DNA of 49,469 nucleotides, from contig NZ_JAFBEG010000019.1 in the NCBI RefSeq assembly GCF_016908635.1, positions 1 to 49,469 on the forward strand, written 5' to 3'. Below are positions 1-7,747 of this stretch, one piece after another. How positions within the stretch are numbered: position 1 is the stretch's first letter; the number at the start of each line of letters is the position of its first letter. The translations under genes and the position numbers were made by a program. The DNA comes from Sporohalobacter salinus (lineage in GTDB: Bacteria > Bacillota > Halanaerobiia > Halobacteroidales > Acetohalobiaceae). The notes under the pieces were generated by a model. That model was not told the origin of the DNA and did no database searches. It was given only the letters and a program-made list of their open reading frames with translations.

Positions 1-43
1 TCTGTGAAAGGTATTGTGCAGTTTTGAGAGTTCAAAAAAAGAC

Positions 44-72
44 TTGACAAAGTAAAATAAAAGTGATATATT
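44..72 (+). promoter_or_regulatory. Consensus vegetative promoter of the 5S rRNA-tRNA operon
   Basis: TTGACA at 44-49 and TATATT at 67-72 are separated by exactly 17 bases, about 45 bases before the 5S gene. This near-perfect sigma-A promoter implies that the 5S-tRNA cluster is transcribed on its own rather than only as the tail of a 16S-23S operon, although the upstream sequence is outside the window. Confidence 0.75.
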
Positions 73-117
73 GTTATGTGCCGAATATAAATAAGTCAAA
101 AAATAAGTAAATAAATT

Positions 118-293
118 TTCCGGTGGTAATAGCGGAGGGGCCACACCTGTATCCGACGAACAGGACGTTCTAGTGCCCTGACGGGCACAGGATGTGCCGG
201 TTCGAAGGGCCCATTTCGAACACAGCAGTTAAGTCCTCCAGCGCTGATGGTACTATAGGGGTGACCCTATGGGAGAGTAGGTCACTGCCGGAT
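118..293 (+). rRNA. rrf: 5S ribosomal RNA with expansion segment
   Basis: The ends pair as a 5S helix I (TCCGG near 119-123 with CCGGA at 288-292). Canonical 5S blocks are present: AGCGGAGGGG at 131-140, ACACCTGT at 143-150, CGAACACAG at 218-226, AGTTAAG at 228-234, and the loop E/helix IV-V region ending GAGAGTAGGTC at 272-282. The gene spans about 176 bases where a bacterial 5S is about 117. The excess sits in loop C, between the helix III strand CCTGT and the conserved CCATTTCGAAC. End positions are approximate to one or two bases. Confidence 0.9.
152..209 (+). other. 5S rRNA expansion segment in loop C (extended hairpin)
   Basis: About 58 extra bases fold into one long arm. Bases 157-161 pair with 200-204 and 152-154 with 207-209 across a two-base internal mismatch. 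GGAC at 163-166 pairs with GTGCC at 194-198 with one bulge. The tip is a perfect 6-bp stem, 173-178 with 183-188, with a TGAC loop. The conserved core resumes unchanged on both sides, so this looks like an in-place helical expansion and not a broken gene. Whether it is retained or excised in the mature RNA cannot be seen here. Confidence 0.8.
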
Positions 294-321
294 ATAATTA
301 ATAAAGTATATTTAAAGTTAA

Positions 322-395
322 TGGGATGTCGCCAAGCGGTAAGGCACAGGGTTTTGGTCTCTGTACCGCAGGTTCGAATCCTGCCATCCCAGCCA
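322..395 (+). tRNA. tRNA-Gln(TTG)
   Basis: A full cloverleaf with an encoded CCA. The acceptor is TGGGATG at 322-328 with CATCCCA at 385-391. The anticodon stem CAGGG/CTCTG flanks the loop TTTTGGT, giving anticodon TTG. The T-arm contains GGTTCGAATCC. It is the first tRNA after the 5S gene. Confidence 0.95.
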
Positions 396-404
396 CTAAG
401 ATAT

Positions 405-480
405 GCCCCCATCGTCTAGAGGCCCAGGATACTAGGTTTTCATCCTAGCGGCAGGGGTTCGAATCCCCTTGGGGGTACCA
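405..480 (+). tRNA. tRNA-Glu(TTC)
   Basis: The acceptor is GCCCCCA at 405-411 with TGGGGGT at 470-476, followed by A and an encoded CCA at 478-480. The anticodon stem CTAGG/CCTAG encloses TTTTCAT, giving anticodon TTC. It lies 9 bases after tRNA-Gln in the same transcript. Confidence 0.95.
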
Positions 481-582
481 CTTAAATCTAGTTGAAACTA
501 CTTTGATTTATCGTAAATAAGTAATTTTATTTTAGGTATAGTAATTGAGGGCTCCATAGCAAGGTTTAGTTTGTACCTGGCT

Positions 583-597
583 GGGGTACCACTTAAA
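583..597 (+). repeat. Duplicated 3' end of tRNA-Glu (relic)
   Basis: Fifteen bases at 583-597 exactly repeat 472-486, which cover the last acceptor bases, the CCA end and the first trailer bases of tRNA-Glu. No complete cloverleaf can be drawn upstream of the second copy. It is best read as the remnant of a duplicated or deleted tRNA gene in the 143-base gap between tRNA-Glu and tRNA-Tyr. Confidence 0.55.
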
Positions 598-623
598 CCT
601 AAATAACTGAATAACTATAATTT

Positions 624-710
624 GGAGGGGTTCCCGAGTCCGGTCAAAGGGAGCAGACTGTAAATCTGCCGGCGATGCCTTCAGAGGTTCGAATCCTCTC
701 CCCTCCACCA
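624..710 (+). tRNA. tRNA-Tyr(GTA)
   Basis: A class II tRNA with a long variable arm. The acceptor is GGAGGGG at 624-630 with CCCCTCC at 700-706, then A and an encoded CCA. The anticodon stem GCAGA/TCTGC encloses the GTA anticodon. The T-arm GAGGTTCGAATCCTC is intact. Confidence 0.95.
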
Positions 711-716
711 TTATGT

Positions 717-791
717 GCGGGAATAGCTCAGGGGTAGAGCGTCTCGTTGCCAACGAGAAGGTCGCGGGTTCAAATCCCGTTTCCCGCTCCA
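717..791 (+). tRNA. tRNA-Gly(GCC)
   Basis: The acceptor is GCGGGAA at 717-723 with TTCCCGC at 781-787, then T and CCA at 789-791. The anticodon stem TCTCG/CGAGA encloses TTGCCAA, anticodon GCC. It is the last tRNA before the operon terminator. Confidence 0.95.
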
Positions 792-806
792 TTTTATTTA
801 GTAATC

Positions 807-837
807 AAAGACTATCTTAAAGGATAGTCTTTTTTTA
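807..837 (+). terminator. Intrinsic terminator of the 5S-tRNA operon
   Basis: AAAGACTATC at 807-816 pairs with GATAGTCTTT at 823-832 (10 bp, 6-base loop) and runs into a T tract to 837. It sits 16 bases after tRNA-Gly. Confidence 0.9.
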
Positions 838-959
838 TTTATAAATAAATTTTATCTAAACTTATTTATGCAGGACTTTAATTTGATAATCTTGAAATAA
901 TACATAGTTATCATTATTTATTAAATTTAAGGATCTAAAAGTACTAGGAGGTAATTAAT

Positions 960-1496
960 TTGAGTATAGAAGAGAATGAGGATCAAGCAGGGAAGGAACC
1001 TTTTGAGAAGGCAAAAGTTAATATTTTTGGTGACGAATATGTAATTCGAGCTGAAGAGTCGGCTGAATATATTAAACAAGTAGCTAAATGTGTAAATCAA
1101 GAGATAGAGGAAGTGACAGAAAAAGGGGCTAGATTAAGTAGAGTGAAGATGATGGTCTTAGTAGCTATGAATTTGGCTGACAGATATTATAAAACGCAGG
1201 AGCATGAGCAAGAGATAAAAAATAAGATTTTGGACAAGGAAGAGGAATTAGAAAAGTTAACGGAACAGTATAAAGAGTTAACTAAAGAATATAATAATTT
1301 ACAGAAAGAGCATAATAGTTTAAAAACAAAATATAAGAAATTGCAGCAAAGATATGATGATTTAGATAAAAAACATAAAAAGCTAAGAGGAGAACGTAAT
1401 AAGTTTGAGAAAAAGTATAATAATTTACAGCAAAAATACAAAGAATTAGATAATGAATATCAAAAGTTTTTAATGGAATTTGATAGGGAGGATTAG
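960..1496 (+). CDS. zapA: Cell division protein ZapA with long coiled-coil tail
   Basis: The product (178 aa) is predicted to be a cytoplasmic FtsZ-associated protein that bundles protofilaments at the division ring. Residues about 18-75 match the ZapA core (KAKVNIFGDEYVIRAEESAEYI, then a helix with VLVAMNLADRYYK). Residues about 80-178 are an almost uninterrupted heptad-rich coiled coil of Lys, Glu and Leu, nearly doubling the usual length of about 90-100 aa. The start is TTG at 960, chosen because AGGAGG at 946-951 precedes it by 8 bases. It is followed 5 bases later by cvpA, the usual zapA-cvpA-polX-mutS2 order of Firmicutes. The extended tail is the odd part; it could be a lineage-specific oligomerisation arm. 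Confidence 0.85.
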   Translation: MSIEENEDQAGKEPFEKAKVNIFGDEYVIRAEESAEYIKQVAKCVNQEIEEVTEKGARLSRVKMMVLVAMNLADRYYKTQEHEQEIKNKILDKEEELEKLTEQYKELTKEYNNLQKEHNSLKTKYKKLQQRYDDLDKKHKKLRGERNKFEKKYNNLQQKYKELDNEYQKFLMEFDRED

Positions 1497-1501
1497 CTTT
1501 A

Positions 1502-1990
1502 ATGCAGGGTATTAATCTTTTGGATTTTGGGATAATAATTATTATTATTTCTTCTATACTTCGCGGCTATCATAAAGGAATGATTAGACAAGTTATTTCT
1601 ATTTTAGCTTTGGCCGCTGCTTTTTATGTTGCTATGAATAATTATCAGGTAGTAGCTGTTTATTTCAATGAAAATTTTCCAATTCCAATGTCGATTGCAC
1701 AAGTTGTGGGTTTTGCTGTAATTATAGTTGTTATTAGTGCTATAATAAATATTTTAGGTTATTTGTTAAATAAATTAACTGGTCTCTTATTATTATCAAT
1801 GGTTGATAGTATAGGAGGAGCAATTTTAGGTTTAATTAAAGGTAGTTTAATAGTTTACATTCTATTAATTTTGATTGTTCGAATACCATATCCATTAATT
1901 GAGAATTCCCTTCAGTCTTCTATTCTGGCAGACAAGTTTTTATCATTAACTCCAGTTTTTGAAAAAGAATTACAAGAATTTATAAATTAA
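1502..1990 (+). CDS. cvpA: CvpA family membrane protein
   Basis: A 162-aa integral membrane protein of the CvpA (colicin V production) family, whose molecular role is poorly defined. The N-terminus (LLDFGIIIIIISSILRGYHKGMIRQV) carries the family hallmark of a first membrane helix followed by a Gly/Arg-rich turn, and three further hydrophobic segments lie near residues 30-45, 60-90 and 105-125. ATG at 1502 is preceded by AGGGAGGA in the end of zapA, so the two genes are translationally close. The neighbours zapA and polX/mutS2 are the standard context in low-GC Firmicutes. Confidence 0.9.
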   Translation: MQGINLLDFGIIIIIISSILRGYHKGMIRQVISILALAAAFYVAMNNYQVVAVYFNENFPIPMSIAQVVGFAVIIVVISAIINILGYLLNKLTGLLLLSMVDSIGGAILGLIKGSLIVYILLILIVRIPYPLIENSLQSSILADKFLSLTPVFEKELQEFIN

Positions 1991-2022
1991 ATAGTGTTGA
2001 AATAGTGAGGTGAAGCCAGGGA

Positions 2023-3738
2023 ATGGAAAATTTAAAAGTTGCTTGGATTTTAGAGGAAATTTCCGATCTTTTAAAGTTAAAAGGGGCTAATTATTTTAAA
2101 GTTCAGTCTTATTATGATGTTAGTAAAAGAATTAAAAATTTAGATATGAATATTAAAAAAATAGCAGATAATGATAGATTAGAGGAAATTGAAGGAATTG
2201 GTGAAAGCTTAGCAGCTACTATTGATGAAATTTTAAAGACTGGAACCTGTTCTAAATACGAAGAACTTAAAGCTGAGATACCTATTGGTTTATTAAAGAT
2301 TCTTGATTTGCCAGGTATAGGTCCTAAAAAGGTTAAGCTTTTTTATGAAGAATTAGAGATTACAGATTTAGAGGAATTAAAGAAAGCTGCTAAGAGGCAG
2401 GAGTTGAGAAAATTATCTGGTATTGGAGCTAAGACTGAAATTAAGGTTCTTGAATCTATTAAAAAGGCTAAAAAACGAAATGATAAGGTTGATTTAGGTT
2501 TGGCAACTGCTTTAGCTGAGGAATTATTGGATATTTGTGCTAAATTAAAAAGTGTTATCAAAGTAGAGATAGTAGGTAGTTTACGGCGAAAAGAAGAATT
2601 AATTAGTGATCTTGATCTTTTAGTAGTGACTGATGATTTTAATCAGGTTAGTGAAGTGATGAAAGAAATACCTATAGTTACTAAGGTGTTAGCTGAAACT
2701 GAAGAAAAATTAAAGTTGGCCAGCAAATCTAGTATTCCTATAGAGATTTTTTTTGTTTCTGAAGATGAATTTTATTCTACTTTAATAGCAACAACTGGTA
2801 ATCAGGAGCATTATAAATCTTTGATTGAGTTAGCAGCTAAAAAAGGGTATCGTTTAGATAATACTGGGGTTTATGAACTTAGTAGTGATGAGGCTCAGGA
2901 AATCAATTCTGAGGAAGAAATTTATCAATTATTGGATTTACCATATATTATTCCAGAACTGCGAACAGGAGACAGAGAGATTAAAGCAGCAAGGGAAAGG
3001 AACTTACCAGTTAAGTTAAAACTAGATGATATAATGGGCGATCTACATGTACATACTAACTGGAGTGATGGTGGTAATACCATTAGGGAAATGGCTTTGG
3101 CTGCTAAGGATAGGGGATATCAATTTTTATCTATCTGTGATCACTCAAAATCATTAGGAGTAGCGGGCGGCTTAACAATAGATAATTTAAAACGGCAAAT
3201 AGAAGAGATAGATGTTTTGAATGAAGAATTAACTGACTTTAGAGTTTTAAAAGGAGCCGAAGTAGATATTTTACATGATGGAGACCTAGATTATCCGCAA
3301 GAAATTTTAAATGAGTTAGATATGGTAGTAGCATCAGTTCATTCAGGTTTTAGGCAGTCTCGAGAACAGATGACTAGTCGAATTTTGAGGGCATTAGAGC
3401 ATGAATCTGTTAATGTATTAGGCCATCCTACTGGTCGGTTATTAGGGAAGCGGGCTCCTTATGCAGTGGATATTGAAAAAGTAATTGAAAAAGCAGTAGA
3501 AACGGATACAATTTTAGAAATTAATGCATCACCAAATAGATTGGATCTAAATAGCAAACATCTTTGGATGGCTAAACAAGCAGGAGCTAAGATAGTAATC
3601 AATACCGATGCTCATAATATTCAACAGCTTAATAATATGCGATTTGGAGTTTATAATGCTCGCAAAGGTTGGATTGAACCGAGAGAGATTATTAATACTT
3701 ATTCTTTAGGACAATTATTGGACTTATTGTGTTGTTAA
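2023..3738 (+). CDS. polX: DNA polymerase/3'-5' exonuclease PolX
   Basis: A bacterial family X DNA polymerase (571 aa, a typical length) for gap-filling repair. Helix-hairpin-helix elements lie near residues 50-70 (IEGIGESLAATI) and 93-105 (LDLPGIGPKKV). The nucleotidyltransferase site is visible as GSLRR followed by SDLDLLV near residues 188-202, supplying the metal-binding aspartates. A C-terminal PHP domain begins near residue 340 with DLHVHTNWSDG and continues with CDHSKS, HPTGR and NTDAH; it carries the exonuclease/phosphoesterase metal ligands. ATG at 2023 follows a GTGAGGTGAAG-like ribosome site. The next gene begins 29 bases downstream. Confidence 0.95.
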   Translation: MENLKVAWILEEISDLLKLKGANYFKVQSYYDVSKRIKNLDMNIKKIADNDRLEEIEGIGESLAATIDEILKTGTCSKYEELKAEIPIGLLKILDLPGIGPKKVKLFYEELEITDLEELKKAAKRQELRKLSGIGAKTEIKVLESIKKAKKRNDKVDLGLATALAEELLDICAKLKSVIKVEIVGSLRRKEELISDLDLLVVTDDFNQVSEVMKEIPIVTKVLAETEEKLKLASKSSIPIEIFFVSEDEFYSTLIATTGNQEHYKSLIELAAKKGYRLDNTGVYELSSDEAQEINSEEEIYQLLDLPYIIPELRTGDREIKAARERNLPVKLKLDDIMGDLHVHTNWSDGGNTIREMALAAKDRGYQFLSICDHSKSLGVAGGLTIDNLKRQIEEIDVLNEELTDFRVLKGAEVDILHDGDLDYPQEILNELDMVVASVHSGFRQSREQMTSRILRALEHESVNVLGHPTGRLLGKRAPYAVDIEKVIEKAVETDTILEINASPNRLDLNSKHLWMAKQAGAKIVINTDAHNIQQLNNMRFGVYNARKGWIEPREIINTYSLGQLLDLLCC

Positions 3739-3767
3739 ATAATAATTGACATAGAGGGGGATGAATA

Positions 3768-4721
3768 ATGAAGTTAAGAGAAATATATGAATTAGCTTTA
3801 GAGATGGGGATTGAAGCTGATCCTCGTGGTGAAGATGAAGTGAATAATAAATTGAAAGAGATTAGAGAAGAGTATGAAGAACTCGATGAAGAAGAAAAAG
3901 AAGAATTTGATGAAGCTGAACTAGATAATCCGTATTCTGATACCAGAATTCTTTATGGAGATTCAGAAGAAGAAATAAATAGGATCTTGGTTGGGATTGA
4001 TATTGATGTTAGTGAAATATTAATTGCTGATAGATTAACAGAAAAAGGGGAAGATATTGATTTAGTAATGTCTCATCATCCTGAAGGCAAAGCATTGGCA
4101 GCTTTACATCAGGTGATGCATATGCAAGAGGATATTCTTTATGAACACGGGGTGCCTATCAATGTAGCAGAGGGGATTATGGCAGAACGAATTCAGGAAG
4201 TTGAACGACGACTTATGCCAGTTAATCATAATAAAGCTAGAGATGCTGCTCGTATTTTTGATATTCCTTTGCTTTCTGTTCATACGCCAGCAGATAATTT
4301 AGTAACAAAGTATTTACAAAATAAAATTGATGAAGAAGATCCAAAGAAAGTAGAAGATGTAATTCAGTTACTCAAAGAGGTGCCAGAATATAAAAAGGCA
4401 GTTACTGAGAAGGCAGGTCCTAAGGTTGTTGTAGGTGATGAAGATAGGCGAGCTGGTAAAGTAGTAATTGATATGACAGGAGGAACTGGTGGTTCTAAAG
4501 AAGCATTTAAGAATTTATCTCAGGCTGGAGTCGGCACTTTAGTCTGTATGCATATAGGTGAAGAACATCGTAAAATGGCAGAAGAGAATCATATTAATGT
4601 AATTATTGCTGGACATATGGCTAGTGATTCTATTGGATTAAACTTATTTTTGGATAGATTGAAAGAAAAGGAAATTGAAATTATACCTTGTTCAGGTTTA
4701 ATTAGAGTAGAAAGAGATTAA
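3768..4721 (+). CDS. NIF3/DUF34-family metal-binding protein
   Basis: A 317-aa protein related to the NIF3 (YbgI/YqfO, DUF34) family of dinuclear-metal proteins whose cellular role is unsettled. The visible hallmarks are MSHHPEGKA near residues 103-110, HTPADN near residues 172-177, and a C-terminal HIGEEH followed by IIAGHMASD, matching the His/Glu/Asp metal-ligand pattern. The first 65 residues are a strongly acidic helical region not found in ordinary YqfO. ATG at 3768 is preceded by AGAGGGGGATG. It sits between polX and mutS2, suggesting co-transcription with the repair genes. I am confident of the superfamily but not of the substrate. Confidence 0.75.
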   Translation: MKLREIYELALEMGIEADPRGEDEVNNKLKEIREEYEELDEEEKEEFDEAELDNPYSDTRILYGDSEEEINRILVGIDIDVSEILIADRLTEKGEDIDLVMSHHPEGKALAALHQVMHMQEDILYEHGVPINVAEGIMAERIQEVERRLMPVNHNKARDAARIFDIPLLSVHTPADNLVTKYLQNKIDEEDPKKVEDVIQLLKEVPEYKKAVTEKAGPKVVVGDEDRRAGKVVIDMTGGTGGSKEAFKNLSQAGVGTLVCMHIGEEHRKMAEENHINVIIAGHMASDSIGLNLFLDRLKEKEIEIIPCSGLIRVERD

Positions 4722-4739
4722 CAGGAGGGATGATAGACT

Positions 4740-7127
4740 TTGGAGCAGCATGTCCTAGAGATTCTAGAATATAATAAGATAAAAGAAAGATTAGCTAAAC
4801 ATACTTCTTCTAAGTTAGCACGCAAGTTGGTAAATAATTTAAAACCGGTAAATGATTTTGATTTTATTCAAAAGCGACAATTAGAAGTGACATCTGCCAA
4901 AAAGATTTTAAATAGAGAGGAGAAATATCCACCGTTAGGTGGAATGAAAGATGTTAGAGATGCCTTAAAAAGAGCTAGTAAAGAGATTACACTTAGTGGA
5001 GAAGAATTAGTAGAAATAGCAAACACCTTATCAACTAGTCGAGGCTTAAAGAAGTATCTGCTTAATTTGGAGGATGAGGAAGATGAATATAAAAGTGTAG
5101 TTAAGTATGGAGTGCAGTTAGATAACTTTAAATCTCTGGAACGTAGTATAAATAATGCTTTAGATAATCAAGGTAATGTATTGGACAGTGCTAGTACTAA
5201 GTTACGGAATATTCGTCGCAGCATTACTGATTATAGTCAACGTATTAAGAATGAATTAAATTCTATTTTAAGTTCAAAGAAGTATCAGAATTATATTCAG
5301 GATTCATTAGTTACAATTAGGGATAAAAGATATGTGATTCCAATTAAGAGCCAATTTCAGGATAAAGTTTCCGGTATTGTTCATGACCAGTCAGCTAGTA
5401 AACAGACGGTATTTATTGAACCGATGGCTGTAGTTAAGTTGAATAATAAACTGCGTAGTTTCATGGCCGAAGAAGAAGAAGAAATCTATCGAATTTTAAC
5501 GGAACTAACTTATGAAGTCAGAGAAGAGTTAGATAGAATTAAAGAAACTTTAAAGGTGTTGGCTTGGTTAGATTTTACTTTTGCTAAGGCAGAATATAGC
5601 TTCAAGATTGAGGGAGCAGAACCTGTTTTGAATCAGGAAGAATATATTAGTCTAGAAAAGGCAAGACATCCACTGATTCCAGCCGATGAGGTAGTTCCTA
5701 TTGATATTAAGTTAGGCGGTGAGTTTGATACATTAGTAATTACAGGACCTAATACTGGTGGGAAAACAGTAACTCTTAAAACAGTAGGATTATTGACTTT
5801 AATGGCCCAGTCTGGGCTTCATATTCCTGCTTTATCTGGTTCAAAGATAGCTGTTTTTGATGAAATTTATGGTGATATCGGTGATGAGCAGAGTATTGAA
5901 CAGAATTTAAGTACTTTTTCATCTCATATGACCCGGATTATTGATATTTTAGAAATAGCTAAGGAGAATACTTTAGTTTTACTTGATGAGATAGGGGCTG
6001 GAACTGATCCTACTGAAGGTGCTGCCTTAGCTATGGCGATTTTAGAAGAATTATATAGTCGAGATCAAATTAATACGATAGCTACTACTCATTATAGTCA
6101 ATTAAAAACTTTTGCTTATCAACAAGAAGGAATTGAAAATGCTTCGGTGGAATTTGATGTTGAGACTCTGCAGCCTACCTATAGATTGCAAATGGGAATG
6201 CCTGGACGAAGCAATGCTTTTGAGATTGCTAGTAGATTAGGTTTACAAGAAGAAGTAATAGAAAAAGCACGGGCTAAATTGAGTGAAGAAGATATAGAAG
6301 TGGATAAGATTATTCAGAATATTGAAGAAAGCAAACAGAGTATTTCAAAGGACGAAGAAGCTGCTAAAGCAGAAAGGAAGAAAGCAGAGGCGTTAAAAGA
6401 AGAATATGAAGCTAAATTGGCTAAAGTGGAGAAGTTAGAACAGAAGATAAAGAAAGAGGCTTATGCGGAAGCCGAAGAGATAATTGCCGGAGCTAAGAAG
6501 AAAGTTGATAAAGTAGTAACTAAAATGAAGGAGCAAGCTGAAGTTAATCGGCAGGAAGTAGATAGAGCTAAAAGTAAGATAGATGAATATAGACATAACC
6601 TAAGTAATGAGCGGATAGATTTAGAAGAAGATATTAAACAACAGGAATTACAACAGCAGGGACCGGCTAATTTAGAAGTAGGAGATAAAGTTCAACTTAA
6701 AAAGTTGAACAAAGAAGGGGAAATAATTGAGCTTTCTGATGACAAAGAAGAAGCAGTGATTCAGACTGGAGTCATGAAGGTAAACGTAGATATTAGTCGT
6801 TTAGAGAGGATAGATGATTCTGATCAGCAACAAAAAGTAAGTAACAATACTAATATTGGCAGTCTAAAAGGAAAGAAATCTCGGCATATTTCTCCTAAAC
6901 TAGATTTACGAGGCTTAAGAGCGGTAGAAGCTAAAGAGAAAGTAGATAAGTATCTTGATGATGCTTATTTAGCTGGTATTTCTAAAGCAGAAGTAGTTCA
7001 TGGTAAGGGGACCGGTGTTTTACGGAATGTAGTCCATGAACTTCTAGAAGATCATTCTCAGGTAGATGAATATAGACTGGGAGATAAAGATGAAGGAGGA
7101 TCAGGTGTAACTATCGTTAAGTTTTAA
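4740..7127 (+). CDS. mutS2: Endonuclease MutS2
   Basis: A MutS-family ATPase with a C-terminal Smr nuclease domain (795 aa). In Firmicutes, MutS2 suppresses recombination intermediates and/or acts on collided ribosomes; it is not the mismatch-recognition MutS. The Walker A sequence TGPNTGGKT lies near residue 335, Walker B LVLLDEIGAGTDPTEG near 415, and ATTHYSQLK near 445. A charged coiled-coil linker runs about 505-640, and the Smr domain occupies about 720-795 with LDLRG and HGKGTGVLR. The start is TTG at 4740, preceded by AGGAGGGATG. It lies 18 bases after the NIF3-family gene. Confidence 0.95.
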   Translation: MEQHVLEILEYNKIKERLAKHTSSKLARKLVNNLKPVNDFDFIQKRQLEVTSAKKILNREEKYPPLGGMKDVRDALKRASKEITLSGEELVEIANTLSTSRGLKKYLLNLEDEEDEYKSVVKYGVQLDNFKSLERSINNALDNQGNVLDSASTKLRNIRRSITDYSQRIKNELNSILSSKKYQNYIQDSLVTIRDKRYVIPIKSQFQDKVSGIVHDQSASKQTVFIEPMAVVKLNNKLRSFMAEEEEEIYRILTELTYEVREELDRIKETLKVLAWLDFTFAKAEYSFKIEGAEPVLNQEEYISLEKARHPLIPADEVVPIDIKLGGEFDTLVITGPNTGGKTVTLKTVGLLTLMAQSGLHIPALSGSKIAVFDEIYGDIGDEQSIEQNLSTFSSHMTRIIDILEIAKENTLVLLDEIGAGTDPTEGAALAMAILEELYSRDQINTIATTHYSQLKTFAYQQEGIENASVEFDVETLQPTYRLQMGMPGRSNAFEIASRLGLQEEVIEKARAKLSEEDIEVDKIIQNIEESKQSISKDEEAAKAERKKAEALKEEYEAKLAKVEKLEQKIKKEAYAEAEEIIAGAKKKVDKVVTKMKEQAEVNRQEVDRAKSKIDEYRHNLSNERIDLEEDIKQQELQQQGPANLEVGDKVQLKKLNKEGEIIELSDDKEEAVIQTGVMKVNVDISRLERIDDSDQQQKVSNNTNIGSLKGKKSRHISPKLDLRGLRAVEAKEKVDKYLDDAYLAGISKAEVVHGKGTGVLRNVVHELLEDHSQVDEYRLGDKDEGGSGVTIVKF

Positions 7128-7154
7128 TTATTATATTAAGAGAGGGGGAATAGG

Positions 7155-7691
7155 ATGTTTTTGAAGAATCAAGAGGCTGAAAAAGATGGAGTTTTGCAAG
7201 CAGCTAAATTAATGACTGTTGCTGCTAGAACTGCTCCGAAAGGCAAAGGAGTTGATAATCTAACAACAGCTATTATTGGCGATGGGGAAGAAAAAGAGAA
7301 ATTAATAACTGAAATGAAAGATATAGCTGAAGAATTTGAAGCAGGATTTTTTAAGCGTGATGCTGAGAATATAGCTGAAGCAGATTTAGTAGTCTTATTA
7401 GGAACTAAGACTGAACCTATAGGGGTTCCTGCTTGTGGTTATTGTGGTTTTGAGGATTGTACAGCTCAGAGTCAGAGTGAAAATGGAGTCTGTGCTTTTA
7501 ATACTGGGGATTTAGGTATTGCAGTAGGTTCTGCTGTTAGTAAAGCAGCTGATTTACGAGTAGATAATAGAATTTTGTTTACAGCTGGTAAAGCAGCAGT
7601 TAGATTAGGCTTGTTAGGTGAAGACGTTGAGATTGCATATGGAATTGTCCTTAATGCAGCAGGAAAAAATCTTTTTTTTGATCGAGGATAA
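7155..7691 (+). CDS. DUF2148 ferredoxin-like domain protein
   Basis: A 178-aa cytoplasmic protein matching the DUF2148 family, described as containing a ferredoxin-like domain. The cysteine cluster CGYCGFEDCTAQ near residues 95-106 plus a further Cys about ten residues later could bind an iron-sulfur cluster or another metal. The N-terminal AAKLMTVAARTAPKGKGVDNL is the characteristic opening of this family in anaerobes. ATG at 7155 follows AGAGGGGGAATAGG. It ends just before a strong bidirectional terminator, so it is the last gene of the zapA-mutS2 series. The function is unknown. Confidence 0.8.
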   Translation: MFLKNQEAEKDGVLQAAKLMTVAARTAPKGKGVDNLTTAIIGDGEEKEKLITEMKDIAEEFEAGFFKRDAENIAEADLVVLLGTKTEPIGVPACGYCGFEDCTAQSQSENGVCAFNTGDLGIAVGSAVSKAADLRVDNRILFTAGKAAVRLGLLGEDVEIAYGIVLNAAGKNLFFDRG

Positions 7692-7712
7692 GGAAAATGA
7701 ATAGTAAATAAT

Positions 7713-7742
7713 AAAGCCGGCTATTATATAATAGCCGGCTTT
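7713..7742. terminator. Bidirectional terminator between DUF2148 and PBP genes
   Basis: A perfect 30-base palindrome (15-bp arms, core AGCCGGCTATT) with A-tract and T-tract flanks serves the convergent DUF2148 (+) and penicillin-binding protein (-) genes. Confidence 0.9.
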
Positions 7743-7747
7743 ATGTT

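Noticed and set aside
192-419. Open frames on both strands across the 5S and tRNA-Gln genes
   Set aside because: They are shadows of structured RNA genes without ribosome sites.
532-792. Minus-strand frame across tRNA-Tyr and tRNA-Gly
   Set aside because: It is the reverse complement of tRNA genes; such spurious translations recur in databases and are not proteins.
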